A stretch of 64,000 nucleotides of DNA, from NCBI RefSeq assembly GCF_028993555.1, contig NZ_CP118611.1, positions 986,001 through 1,050,000 on the forward strand, in the 5' to 3' direction. The DNA comes from Ensifer adhaerens (GTDB taxonomy: Bacteria > Pseudomonadota > Alphaproteobacteria > Rhizobiales > Rhizobiaceae). The translations under genes and the position numbers were made by a program. The notes below the pieces were generated by a model. That model ran no database searches and had not been told where the DNA came from. It saw only the letters and a list, made by a program, of their open reading frames with translations. The stretch's first letter is position 1. Each line of letters begins with the position of its first letter. Positions 35,849 through 44,055 of this stretch are shown here, one piece after another.

Positions 35849-36496
35849 ATGGACGTTTCGCTGGTGCAGCGCGTCTTCCCGTTTTTCGTGGAAGCGGCGT
35901 GGATCACGATCGAGATCTCGGTACTCGCCCTTGCGCTCGGTCTCGTCGTGGCCTTCCTGATCGCCTCTGCGAAGATGTCGCGCTCGTTCCTGCTGCGCGC
36001 CCTCGGCACTGCCTATGTCAGCCTGTTTCGCGGCACACCCTGCCTGATCCAGCTCTTCGTGCTCTATTTCGGTGGCCCGCAGATCGGCATCAATCTTGAT
36101 CCCTTCGCGGCCGGCGTCATCGGCCTCGGTTTGAACATCGGCGCCTACATGGCCGAGTCCATTCGAGGCGCCATCCTGTCGGTCGACCGCGGCCAGACTG
36201 AAGCCGCCCGCTCCATCGGCTTCAGCCGGCTCCAGACCATGCGCAAGGTGGTACTGCCGCAAGCAGCCCGCCTGATGATCCGGCCGCTCGGCGTCAATGC
36301 CGTGGCGCTCGTCAAGGGATCGGCGCTGGTCTCGACGATCTCGGTGGTCGAACTCACCTACACCGCCCAGCGCTATATCGGTTCGACCTACAAACCGTTC
36401 GAGATCTTCGGCGTCGCCGCCGTCCTCTACATGCTCATCGTCTATGTCGTCGCCCGGATCGTCGATCTGCTTGACCGACGTTACGCCATAGCCTGA
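35849..36496 (+). CDS. Polar amino-acid ABC permease (HisQ/GlnP type)
   Basis: 215 residues with five hydrophobic segments. The coupling loop GQTEAARSIGFSRLQTMRKVVLPQAARL is at about residues 112-139, the EAA motif of the HEQRO family. SLFRGTPCLIQLFVLYF is also a signature of this family. It partners the next permease, 13 bp downstream. Confidence 0.92.
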   Translation: MDVSLVQRVFPFFVEAAWITIEISVLALALGLVVAFLIASAKMSRSFLLRALGTAYVSLFRGTPCLIQLFVLYFGGPQIGINLDPFAAGVIGLGLNIGAYMAESIRGAILSVDRGQTEAARSIGFSRLQTMRKVVLPQAARLMIRPLGVNAVALVKGSALVSTISVVELTYTAQRYIGSTYKPFEIFGVAAVLYMLIVYVVARIVDLLDRRYAIA

Positions 36497-36509
36497 GGGG
36501 GAACGCCAC

Positions 36510-37169
36510 ATGCAAGGTCTCGATTTCAGCGTCGTTCCGCCCTATGCCGACATCCTCTGGATGGGCGTCTGGTGGACGGTCGTCCTGACGATCTCCGCAG
36601 CCGCGATCAGCTTCGTCTTCGGCATCGTCTTCGCCCTTGTCGTGCTCTATGCCCCGAAATCCGTCGCCCTTCCGGTGCGCGGTTTCATGTGGCTGTTCAT
36701 GGGCACGCCGCTACTTCTGCAGCTGTTCCTGATCTACTACGGCCTGGGTCAGCTTGGCTTCAAGATCCCGGCGCTGATCGCCGGCATCATCGGCCTCGGC
36801 CTGCACTTTGCCGTCTACAACGCCGACATCCTTCGCGCCGGGATCGTCGCCGTCGACGCCGGCCAGACGGAGGGTGCCCGCAGCCTCGGCTTCGGCCGGA
36901 TGCAGACCCTGCGCTACTTCATCGTGCCGCAGGCGATCCGCAACACCATACCTGCCATGGGCAACAACCTGATCGTGCTTCTGAAGGAATCGTCGCTGGT
37001 CTCGATCATCGGCATTGCCGAACTGGTGCACGCCGCCCAGCTTGCGATCAGCGAGACCTTCCGGCCGTTCGAGTTCTACATCACGGTCGCCGCTCTCTAT
37101 TACATCCTCAATCTCGTCCTCGAAGCGGGTCTGCGCCAGGTCGAAAAGAACGTGGAGGTCTCCCGATGA
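36510..37169 (+). CDS. Polar amino-acid ABC permease (HisM type)
   Basis: 219 residues with five hydrophobic segments and the coupling loop [46 protein letters not shown] is the second conserved block. The stop overlaps the ATPase start as ATGA. Two distinct permeases plus one ATPase are usual for this importer class. Confidence 0.92.
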   Translation: MQGLDFSVVPPYADILWMGVWWTVVLTISAAAISFVFGIVFALVVLYAPKSVALPVRGFMWLFMGTPLLLQLFLIYYGLGQLGFKIPALIAGIIGLGLHFAVYNADILRAGIVAVDAGQTEGARSLGFGRMQTLRYFIVPQAIRNTIPAMGNNLIVLLKESSLVSIIGIAELVHAAQLAISETFRPFEFYITVAALYYILNLVLEAGLRQVEKNVEVSR

Positions 37170-37930
37170 CCGCTCTGAAACCCATGGTCGAAGTCAAGGG
37201 CGCCCGCAAGAATTATGGCGCGCTGGAAGTGCTGAAGGGCATCGACCTCTCCGTTGCCCGCGGGCAGATCGTCGCGATCATCGGCCCGAGCGGGTCGGGC
37301 AAGAGCACGCTGCTCAGGTCGATCAACCACTTGGAAACGCTGAACGGCGGCGAGGTCTGGCTCGACGGCATAAAGGTCAACCAGGACCTGAAGGGACAGG
37401 CGTTTGAACGGCACATCAATGCGGTGCGCCAGCAGATGGGTATGGTGTTCCAGCACTTCAATCTGTTTCCGCATCTGACTGTGCTTGAGAATATCACCAT
37501 GGGACCGATCATCCTTAAGGGCATGAACAAGGCTGCGGCCCGTGAACTCGCGATCGAACTTCTGTCGAAAGTGGGGCTGGCGGATAAGGTCGAAGCCTTT
37601 CCGTCACGGCTCTCCGGCGGCCAGAAGCAGCGCGTCGCGATCGCCCGCGCACTGGCGATGCAGCCGAAAGTGATGCTTTTCGATGAGGCAACCTCGGCAC
37701 TCGACCCGGAGCTGGTCGATGAGGTGAACGCTGTGATGAAGCAGCTCGCGGCCGAGCACATGACCATGCTGATCGTCACCCACGAAATGCGCTTTGCGGG
37801 CGAGGTCGCCGATCGCGTGCTGTTCATGGATGGCGGCGTGGTTGTCGAGCAGGGGGCGCCCAGCGAAATCTTCCGCCAGCCGACGCAGGAGCGCACCCGC
37901 GCCTTCCTCAAGAAGTACCTGGCAGCGTGA
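37166..37930 (+). CDS. Polar amino-acid ABC ATPase (HisP/GlnQ type)
   Basis: 254 residues from [20 protein letters not shown] at 37166; the frame is open upstream inside the permease gene, which is a shadow. Walker [10 protein letters not shown] near residue 39, signature [17 protein letters not shown] near 149, Walker [15 protein letters not shown] near 169, and the H-loop IVTHEMRFA near 202, all intact. Its stop overlaps the next gene's start, tying the enzyme genes to the importer. Confidence 0.94.
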   Translation: MTALKPMVEVKGARKNYGALEVLKGIDLSVARGQIVAIIGPSGSGKSTLLRSINHLETLNGGEVWLDGIKVNQDLKGQAFERHINAVRQQMGMVFQHFNLFPHLTVLENITMGPIILKGMNKAAARELAIELLSKVGLADKVEAFPSRLSGGQKQRVAIARALAMQPKVMLFDEATSALDPELVDEVNAVMKQLAAEHMTMLIVTHEMRFAGEVADRVLFMDGGVVVEQGAPSEIFRQPTQERTRAFLKKYLAA

Positions 37931-39576
37931 TGGGTGCCTCGATGGAAAGAAGCAATCAGTACCCCGATTTCGGCCTGACGCCGGAACAGCGCCGTGAGGC
38001 GGTGCTCGGTCACTACTACGAATATCCCGGCATGGATGGTGAGCGCGGTGAGATCTGGTGCTACACCGACGCCTATGCCTATCCGCCCGGCGCCACCGTG
38101 CGGCTGCAGGTGAGTTCAACAGCGCCTCGCTTCTCGCTTGAAATCGTGCGTGATGGAGCAACGGAGGCGACGGTCTTCAAGCGCGATGGGCTTGCCGCGC
38201 GCTGGCAGGAAACGCCGGACCAGTGCTCTGTCATCGGCTGCGGTTGGGAAACGAGCTTCGAATTCAAGGTTGGCGACGACTGGCCCTCCGGAGCCTATCG
38301 CATCACATTGCGAGCCGAGGGCAGGGACGGCAAGCCGATCCATTGCCACCATCTCTTCATCGTGCGGCCACTTGCCGACCGAAAGCCGGGCCGCGTGCTG
38401 CAGGTCGCCGCCACCGGCTCCTGGACCTCCTACAATACCTGGGGCGGCTCCAACCACTACCAGGGGATCACCGGCCCCAACCGGGACCAGTATGCGACGA
38501 CGGTCAGTATCGAACGTCCGTTTTGCCGCGGCTTCGTCGTGTTGCCTGCGGATGCCCCGCGCGTGCCTTTGGAAATCTATGCGCCGATGGCTGTCGCGCC
38601 GCGCTATCCGCATATGGAATGGGCCTATGCCAATGGCTATTCCAAGAAGTACGCGTCGTCCGGCTGGGCGAGCTACGACAGCCACTTCTTCCGTTGGGCG
38701 GAACGGCAAGGCTATGCGGTCGATCTCATGAGCCAGCACGAGTTGCAGTTCAATCCGGAAATCCTCGACGGCTACGATTGCGTCGTCTTCGTCGGTCACG
38801 ACGAGTACTGGACCTGGGAAATGCGCGATGCGGTCGACAGCTATGTCGAGCGTGGCGGCCGGGCGGCGCGCTTTGCCGGCAACTTCATGTGGCAGACCCG
38901 CCTCGAAGACGGGGGCAAGCGCCAAGTTTGCTACAAGTACCGCTCAAGAGCCGAGGACCCGGCCTATCGTTCGGCGGACCCCACGCGCACCAGTGGTTCT
39001 TGGGAAGCAGCCGAGATCGGTCGCCCCGGGGCGGCAACGTTCGGGCTTAATGCCACGCGGGGGCTCTATGTCGGCTGGGGCGGTTGCGCCCCGCGCGGCG
39101 CCCGCGGCTTCCCGGTCTACCGACCCGAACATTGGGCCTTTGCCGGAACAGGCATCTACTACGGCGACATCCTCGGTTCCGAGGGACATGCCTTCGGCTA
39201 TGAGGTCGATGGGCTCGACTACATCATCCGGGGTGGATTGCCCGAGCCGACGGAAGACAGCGGCGCGCCGGAGGGCCTCGAAATCCTCGCGCTCGGCATG
39301 TCGTCGCTGAAGGAAGAAAGCGCCGACATTCCCGCCGACGACCAGTTTCTTTCGGACGCCGACGCAAAATTCGTCGCCGAGACCCTGATCGGTGACAGCG
39401 CCGCCAAGACCGTCGAGCGCGTCAAACGCGGCTGTGGCATGGTCGTCAATTTCCCGCGCGGCAAGGGCGAGGTGTTCCACGCTGGCAGTTGCGAATGGGT
39501 TGCGGCCCTGAAGCGCGGCGACGCGATGGTCGAGCGCGTCACCGCCAATGTTCTCAATCATTATCTCAATCGCTGA
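37930..39576 (+). CDS. N,N-dimethylformamidase beta-subunit-like amidase
   Basis: About 548 residues, read from the ATG at 37930, which overlaps the importer ATPase stop by one base (GTG at 37927 or ATG at 37942 are alternatives). It resembles the C-terminal large-subunit domain of N,N-dimethylformamidase: GSWTSYNTWGGSNHYQG, then DCVVFVGHDEYWTWEMRDAV and RAARFAGNFMWQTRL. The N-terminal part resembles a beta-sandwich (PPGATVRLQVSSTAPRF). DMFase hydrolyses amide bonds with a mononuclear iron site; here it may deacylate the imported compound. No small subunit gene is adjacent. Substrate unknown. Confidence 0.75.
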   Translation: MGASMERSNQYPDFGLTPEQRREAVLGHYYEYPGMDGERGEIWCYTDAYAYPPGATVRLQVSSTAPRFSLEIVRDGATEATVFKRDGLAARWQETPDQCSVIGCGWETSFEFKVGDDWPSGAYRITLRAEGRDGKPIHCHHLFIVRPLADRKPGRVLQVAATGSWTSYNTWGGSNHYQGITGPNRDQYATTVSIERPFCRGFVVLPADAPRVPLEIYAPMAVAPRYPHMEWAYANGYSKKYASSGWASYDSHFFRWAERQGYAVDLMSQHELQFNPEILDGYDCVVFVGHDEYWTWEMRDAVDSYVERGGRAARFAGNFMWQTRLEDGGKRQVCYKYRSRAEDPAYRSADPTRTSGSWEAAEIGRPGAATFGLNATRGLYVGWGGCAPRGARGFPVYRPEHWAFAGTGIYYGDILGSEGHAFGYEVDGLDYIIRGGLPEPTEDSGAPEGLEILALGMSSLKEESADIPADDQFLSDADAKFVAETLIGDSAAKTVERVKRGCGMVVNFPRGKGEVFHAGSCEWVAALKRGDAMVERVTANVLNHYLNR

Positions 39577-39588
39577 GAGAGATTTTCC

Positions 39589-40956
39589 ATGCTGAAGACG
39601 ACAAATTCCAACGAACGCCCAGCCTCGTATCTCTTCTACCAGTCGCGCCTGCGCCGGCCGCTGGTCGACCGGGCCGAAGGCATCTATCTATTTGACCAGG
39701 ACGGACGCCGTGTGATCGACGGCTCAAGCGGCGCCATGGTGGTCAATATCGGTCACGGGAACCGCAACGTGCTCGATGCGATGAAGCGCCAGATGGATCG
39801 CGTGACCTTCGCCTACCGGCTGCATTTCGAAAACGAGCCGGCGGAAGACCTGGCGCGCCGGGCCGCTGAAAAGCTGCCTGACGGCATGGACAGGATCTTC
39901 TTCGTTTCCGGCGGCTCGGAGGCGGTCGAATCCTGCCTGAAGCTCGCGCGGCAATGGGCTGTCGCCACCGGCCAGAAGGATCGCTGGAAGGTGATCTCGC
40001 GCTTTCCTTCCTATCACGGCGGGACGCTCGGCGCTTTGGCTGTCACCGGCTATGCCGCGCTCTCCGAGCCATTCTCGCCGATGATGCGCGAAATGCCGAA
40101 GGTGCCGGCGCCGACGGCCTATCTCGACCGGGACAACCTGACGATGGAACAGCGCGGTATCAAATATGCCGATATGCTGGAGGAGCGAATTCAGGCGGAA
40201 GGCCCGGAAAGCGTACTCGCCTTCATCATGGAGCCGATCGGCGGGGCATCCACCGGGGCGCTCGTGGCACCCGACAGCTACTATCCGCGCATTCGCGAGA
40301 TCTGCGACAAGTACGGCATCCTGCTCATCCATGACGAGGTGATGAGTGGTGCCGGACGCACCGGAAAGTTTCTTGGGGGCGATCACTGGAACTGCCGGCC
40401 GGATCTGATCGCGCTCTCCAAAGGCTTTGCCTCAGGCTATTGCCCGCTTGGCGCCATGGCCGCACCGTCGCGGATCGTCCAGCCGGTGCTCGATGCCGGC
40501 GGCTTCCAGCATGGTTTCACCTATGCTGGTAATCCGCTTGCCTGCGCTGCTGGTCTGGCAGTGCTTGACGAGATCGATCGTCTTGGCCTGATCGACAATG
40601 CAGCGGCCATGGGCGAGGTGCTGAAGGCCGAACTCGTAGCGCTTTCCAATCGCTTCCCCTTCATTGGCGACGTGCGCGGCAAGGGGCTGCTGCTGGCAGC
40701 CGAGTTCGTCTCCGATCGCGAGACCATGAAGCCCTTGCCGAAGGAATTGAATGCCCATCAGCGCATGGTCGACCTCGCCTATGAGCGTGGCCTGATCATC
40801 TATTCCCGGCGCACGCGCGGTGGCGTCGAGGGCGACCACTTCCTCGTCTGCCCGCCGATGATCATCACCCGCGAGCAGATCGGCGAGATCGTCGCCATCC
40901 TCGGCGACGCGCTCGAGGTGCTTGCCGAAGAACTGAACCTCCCCGTCAACCGCTGA
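39589..40956 (+). CDS. Class III (omega) PLP aminotransferase
   Basis: 455 residues with fold-type I features: GAMVVNIGHGNRNVLDAM, FFVSGGSEAVESCLKLAR near residues 104-121, SYHGGTLGAL, HDEVMSGAGRTGK near 248-260 with D249 to hold the PLP nitrogen, and the catalytic Lys K278 in LIALSKGFASGY. Class III enzymes act on omega- and beta-amino groups of diamines and beta-amino acids. Twelve bp after the amidase and 10 bp before the BKACE gene, it could produce the beta-keto acid which that enzyme cleaves. Confidence 0.9.
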   Translation: MLKTTNSNERPASYLFYQSRLRRPLVDRAEGIYLFDQDGRRVIDGSSGAMVVNIGHGNRNVLDAMKRQMDRVTFAYRLHFENEPAEDLARRAAEKLPDGMDRIFFVSGGSEAVESCLKLARQWAVATGQKDRWKVISRFPSYHGGTLGALAVTGYAALSEPFSPMMREMPKVPAPTAYLDRDNLTMEQRGIKYADMLEERIQAEGPESVLAFIMEPIGGASTGALVAPDSYYPRIREICDKYGILLIHDEVMSGAGRTGKFLGGDHWNCRPDLIALSKGFASGYCPLGAMAAPSRIVQPVLDAGGFQHGFTYAGNPLACAAGLAVLDEIDRLGLIDNAAAMGEVLKAELVALSNRFPFIGDVRGKGLLLAAEFVSDRETMKPLPKELNAHQRMVDLAYERGLIIYSRRTRGGVEGDHFLVCPPMIITREQIGEIVAILGDALEVLAEELNLPVNR

Positions 40957-40966
40957 GGGCGTGACC

Positions 40967-41911
40967 ATGACCAAAGCCAAAACATCGCGCAAAGTGATCA
41001 TCACCTGCGCGGTGACGGGATCGGTGCACACGCCGACCATGTCGCCCTATCTGCCGATCACCCCTGACCAGATCGCGTCTGAAGCAATCGCGGCAGCCGA
41101 GGCGGGTGCGTCCATCCTGCATTTGCATGCGCGAAACCCGGAGGACGGCCGTCCGTCCGCTGATCCGGCGCTGTTCATGCAGTTCCTGCCACGCATCAAG
41201 CAATCGACCGATGCCGTGATCAACATCTCCACCGGCGGTTCGTCGCTGATGGCGCTGGAGGACCGGCTTGCCGCTTCCCTGCGTGCCGAACCCGAGATGT
41301 GTTCGCTGAACATGGGCTCGATGAACTTCGCGCTGTTTCCGGCGCTCGACAAACCGCAAGAATGGAAGCACGAATGGGAGCCGCAGCTTCTTGAAGCAAC
41401 GCGCAGTTCGATCTTCAAGAACACCTTCGCCGATATGGAGTTCATCCTGACGCGGCTTGGCCAGGGCTGCGGCACCTGCTTCGAGTTCGAATGCTACGAC
41501 GTCGGCCATCTCTATTCGCTGGCGCACTTCCGCGATCGCGGCCTGGTGTCGGGTCACCTCTTCATCCAGTTCGTCTTCGGCATTCTCGGCGGTATTGGCG
41601 CGGACCCGGAGAACCTCACCCACATGAAGCGCATCGCCGACAAGCTTTTCGGCGACGACTACTCGTTCTCGGTGCTGGCCGCCGGCCGCCATCAAATGCC
41701 GATGATCACCATGGCCGCGGCCATGGGTGGAAACGTTCGCGTCGGGTTGGAAGACAGTCTCTACAACGGCCGCGGGACGCTGGCAGTAAGCAATGCCGAG
41801 CAGGTCCACCGGATCCGCACAGTTCTCGACGCCTTGTCACTGGAGGTTGCAACCCCTAAGGAGGTGCGCGCGCTTCTTGGCCTCAAGGGCGCAGATCAGG
41901 TGGCATTCTGA
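40967..41911 (+). CDS. Beta-keto acid cleavage enzyme (BKACE, DUF849)
   Basis: 314 residues from MTKAKTSRKVIITCAVTGSVH, with GAGGG 8 bp upstream of 40967 (a GTG at 40961 adds two residues). The TIM-barrel family's features are CAVTG near residues 14-18, the zinc-binding HLHARNPEDG at 52-61 (H52 and H54) and the Glu in VRVGLEDSLYNGRG. The family condenses a beta-keto acid with acetyl-CoA to give acetoacetate and a new acyl-CoA; 3-keto-5-aminohexanoate and dehydrocarnitine are known substrates. It directly follows the transaminase, suggesting a beta-amino acid as pathway substrate. Confidence 0.93.
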   Translation: MTKAKTSRKVIITCAVTGSVHTPTMSPYLPITPDQIASEAIAAAEAGASILHLHARNPEDGRPSADPALFMQFLPRIKQSTDAVINISTGGSSLMALEDRLAASLRAEPEMCSLNMGSMNFALFPALDKPQEWKHEWEPQLLEATRSSIFKNTFADMEFILTRLGQGCGTCFEFECYDVGHLYSLAHFRDRGLVSGHLFIQFVFGILGGIGADPENLTHMKRIADKLFGDDYSFSVLAAGRHQMPMITMAAAMGGNVRVGLEDSLYNGRGTLAVSNAEQVHRIRTVLDALSLEVATPKEVRALLGLKGADQVAF

Positions 41912-41974
41912 GGCCGGCGACAAGGGGCATGGTTCGACTTGAGCCTTTGCCTGCTGGCAGTGAAAGGGAAAACA

Positions 41975-42487
41975 GTGACGACGATGCAGCACTCAACGGC
42001 AGATGTCCGAATTCGCGCAGGCGAACCAGGGGATGCCGACACGATACATAGCGCGATCCTGGCTATGGGGCGTGGGCTCGAAATGGCGGACAAGGTCACC
42101 TGCACGGTCGATGACTACCGCCGCTTCGGCTTCGGTCCGAACGCCGCCTTCCACAGCCTGATCGCCGAGGCGGGTGCAGATCTTGCCGGTCTTTGCCTGT
42201 TCTTCCCGATTTTTTCGACCTGGCGCGGGCGCCCAGGCGTCTTCGTACAGGACCTCTTCGTTGAAGGTCGTTTCCGTGGCCTCGGTATCGGCGAAGCCCT
42301 CATGCGCGAAGTCGCCGCATGGTCGAGGGCAAGGGGCGGCGACTACCTTCGGCTGGAGGTCGACGTGGACAATCTGCCGGCGCAGCGCCTTTACGAACGG
42401 CTCGGCATTACCTGGCAGATGAAGGATCGCTCCCATGCCGCCTATGACGAGGCCTTCATGGCTCTCGCCGGCGGGCGGAAGATTTGA
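41975..42487 (+). CDS. GNAT-family N-acetyltransferase
   Basis: About 170 residues. The start is unsettled: GTG at 41975 has AAGGGAA at good spacing; ATG at 41984 is an alternative. DVRIRAGEPGDADTIHSAIL opens the fold; the acetyl-CoA binding loop is VEGRFRGLGIGEALMREVAAWSRARG, followed by DVDNLPAQRLYERLGI, the classic motif B. It resembles small-molecule (diamine) acetyltransferases. The next gene encodes a polyamine-type deacetylase, so the pair may cycle acetylation of one amine. Confidence 0.85.
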   Translation: MTTMQHSTADVRIRAGEPGDADTIHSAILAMGRGLEMADKVTCTVDDYRRFGFGPNAAFHSLIAEAGADLAGLCLFFPIFSTWRGRPGVFVQDLFVEGRFRGLGIGEALMREVAAWSRARGGDYLRLEVDVDNLPAQRLYERLGITWQMKDRSHAAYDEAFMALAGGRKI

Positions 42488-42509
42488 AGACGAAGGACCT
42501 GGAGAGAAC

Positions 42510-43541
42510 ATGAAAGCCTTCTATGCACTGGAACAGAAGCGACACAATCCGAAGGCTTTCCTTTCGAGCGGCGCACCGCAGCCCAACCCGGAGCAGCCGG
42601 AACGGGTCGAGCGCCTTCTGACTGGGGCGCGCGCTGCGGGCTGCGAGATCCTGCGCCCCCGTGAACACGGGCTCGGTTCGATCGCCGCGGTGCATACGCC
42701 CGAATATCTCGATTTCCTCGAACATATCTACGCGCGGTGGCAACGCATTCCCGAGGCTTCGGAGGAGGTGATCCCGAACATTCATCCGCTAGCGCGAGGT
42801 GGCCGCTACCCAGCCTCTGCCGTCGGGCAGGCGGGATACCACATGGCCGATACCGCGTGCCCGATATCCTCGGACACCTGGGAGAGCGTCCTCTGGAGCG
42901 CCTGGAGCGCAGTCGACGCTGCTGACGCCGTAATGGCCGGCGACCGGGCGGCCTATGCGCTCTGCCGGCCGCCGGGCCACCACGCCTTTGCCGATGTCGC
43001 CGGCGGCTTCTGCTTCGTCAACAACTCGGCCGTGGCCGCGCAACGTTTCCTCTCAAACGCTGCCCGCGTCGTGATCCTCGACATCGACCTGCACCATGGC
43101 AACGGCACCCAAGGCATCTTCTATCACCGTGCCGACGTGCTCACGATCTCGATCCACGCTGACCCCGTGCGCTTTTACCCGTTCTTCTGGGGGCATGCGG
43201 ATGAACGCGGCGAGGGCCCGGGCCTCGGCTACAATCTCAACCTGCCGCTCGAGCGCAAATCCGGCGACGCCGAATTCCTGGCGGCGCTCGACGTCGCCTT
43301 CCGCCGCATCCGTGCTTATGCTCCCGACGCGCTGGTCGTGGCGCTCGGTCTCGATGCCTTCGAAGGCGATCCCTTCGGCGGCCTGTCGGTCTCGACGCCA
43401 GGTTTTTCGCGCATTGGCGAAGCGATCGCGGGTCTCGGGCTTCCGACGGCGATCGTGCAGGAGGGCGGCTATCTCTGCGATGCGCTGTCCGACAATCTGA
43501 CGGCGTTCCTCACCGGATTTGGTGGCGCGGCCACACGCTGA
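42510..43541 (+). CDS. Acetylpolyamine-amidohydrolase-like (HDAC family) deacetylase
   Basis: 343 residues, start at 42510 after GGAGAGAAC. It has every active-site element of acetylpolyamine amidohydrolase at nearly the same spacing as the Mycoplana ramosa enzyme: CRPPGHHAF with H157/H158, DIDLHHGNGTQ with D193 and H195, ALGLDAFEGDP with D282 (zinc ligands), and EGGYL with Y321. The enzyme removes acetyl groups from acetylated polyamines or related amines. It ends the operon that begins with the amino-acid importer; 514 bp without a gene follow. Confidence 0.9.
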   Translation: MKAFYALEQKRHNPKAFLSSGAPQPNPEQPERVERLLTGARAAGCEILRPREHGLGSIAAVHTPEYLDFLEHIYARWQRIPEASEEVIPNIHPLARGGRYPASAVGQAGYHMADTACPISSDTWESVLWSAWSAVDAADAVMAGDRAAYALCRPPGHHAFADVAGGFCFVNNSAVAAQRFLSNAARVVILDIDLHHGNGTQGIFYHRADVLTISIHADPVRFYPFFWGHADERGEGPGLGYNLNLPLERKSGDAEFLAALDVAFRRIRAYAPDALVVALGLDAFEGDPFGGLSVSTPGFSRIGEAIAGLGLPTAIVQEGGYLCDALSDNLTAFLTGFGGAATR

Positions 43542-44055
43542 CTGACACCAACGGCCATGTCACTGCGTCTTCGGCCGGGCTCGCTCGAGATCGCGGGCAC
43601 CGTGTAGCGATCCCGGCAGCAGCGTGGCAAATGAACCTTCGCCATCGTCCGGTCGCAAGCTGGCTCGCGTTGTGCGCAGCATCGCCGCCCTATTTTGTGA
43701 AGCCGCTGAGCTCAACTGGGTATTCCAAAAGAGCTGACGCACCAAAGCACTGATAATCGGACAAATCGCGGTCGCCCGTCGGTGTCGAAAGATCCCGGCG
43801 GGCGAACCGTTTTAGGCGCTCCGACAGGCCCGATTCGCCTCACGGTTGCTGCTCGACCGGTGGCTTCACACTGTTTTTTCGGGGCGCGCATCCCCGTACT
43901 TTTCACACCGTATGCCATTTTAAACATTTATGCATACAAAATTGTCGACAAAATAGTTGACATTGTCGTCCACTGCTTCAAATCTAGCGTGGCTTGCTCA
44001 CGAGTGGGCGAGGGCGCCCGGACAGGGCGACTGACGAGAAAACAGAGGGAACGAC
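43542..44055. promoter_or_regulatory. Regulatory region upstream of second peptide importer operon
   Basis: 514 bp with no supported gene. The first 350 bp show no clear feature; the last 150 bp are AT-rich and contain the operator-like sequence at 43935-43954 and a run of TTGAC/TTGTC half sites after it. The ribosome site before 44056 is GAGGGAACG. Confidence 0.6.
43935..43954. promoter_or_regulatory. Predicted GntR operator, copy 1
   Basis: TACAAAATTGTCGACAAAAT is 18/20 identical to the reverse strand of 54182-54201 in front of the GntR gene. Its core ATTGT-CG-ACAAA is a near-palindrome of the GT-N2-AC type expected for FadR/GntR dimers. About 100 bp upstream of the importer operon. Confidence 0.7.
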
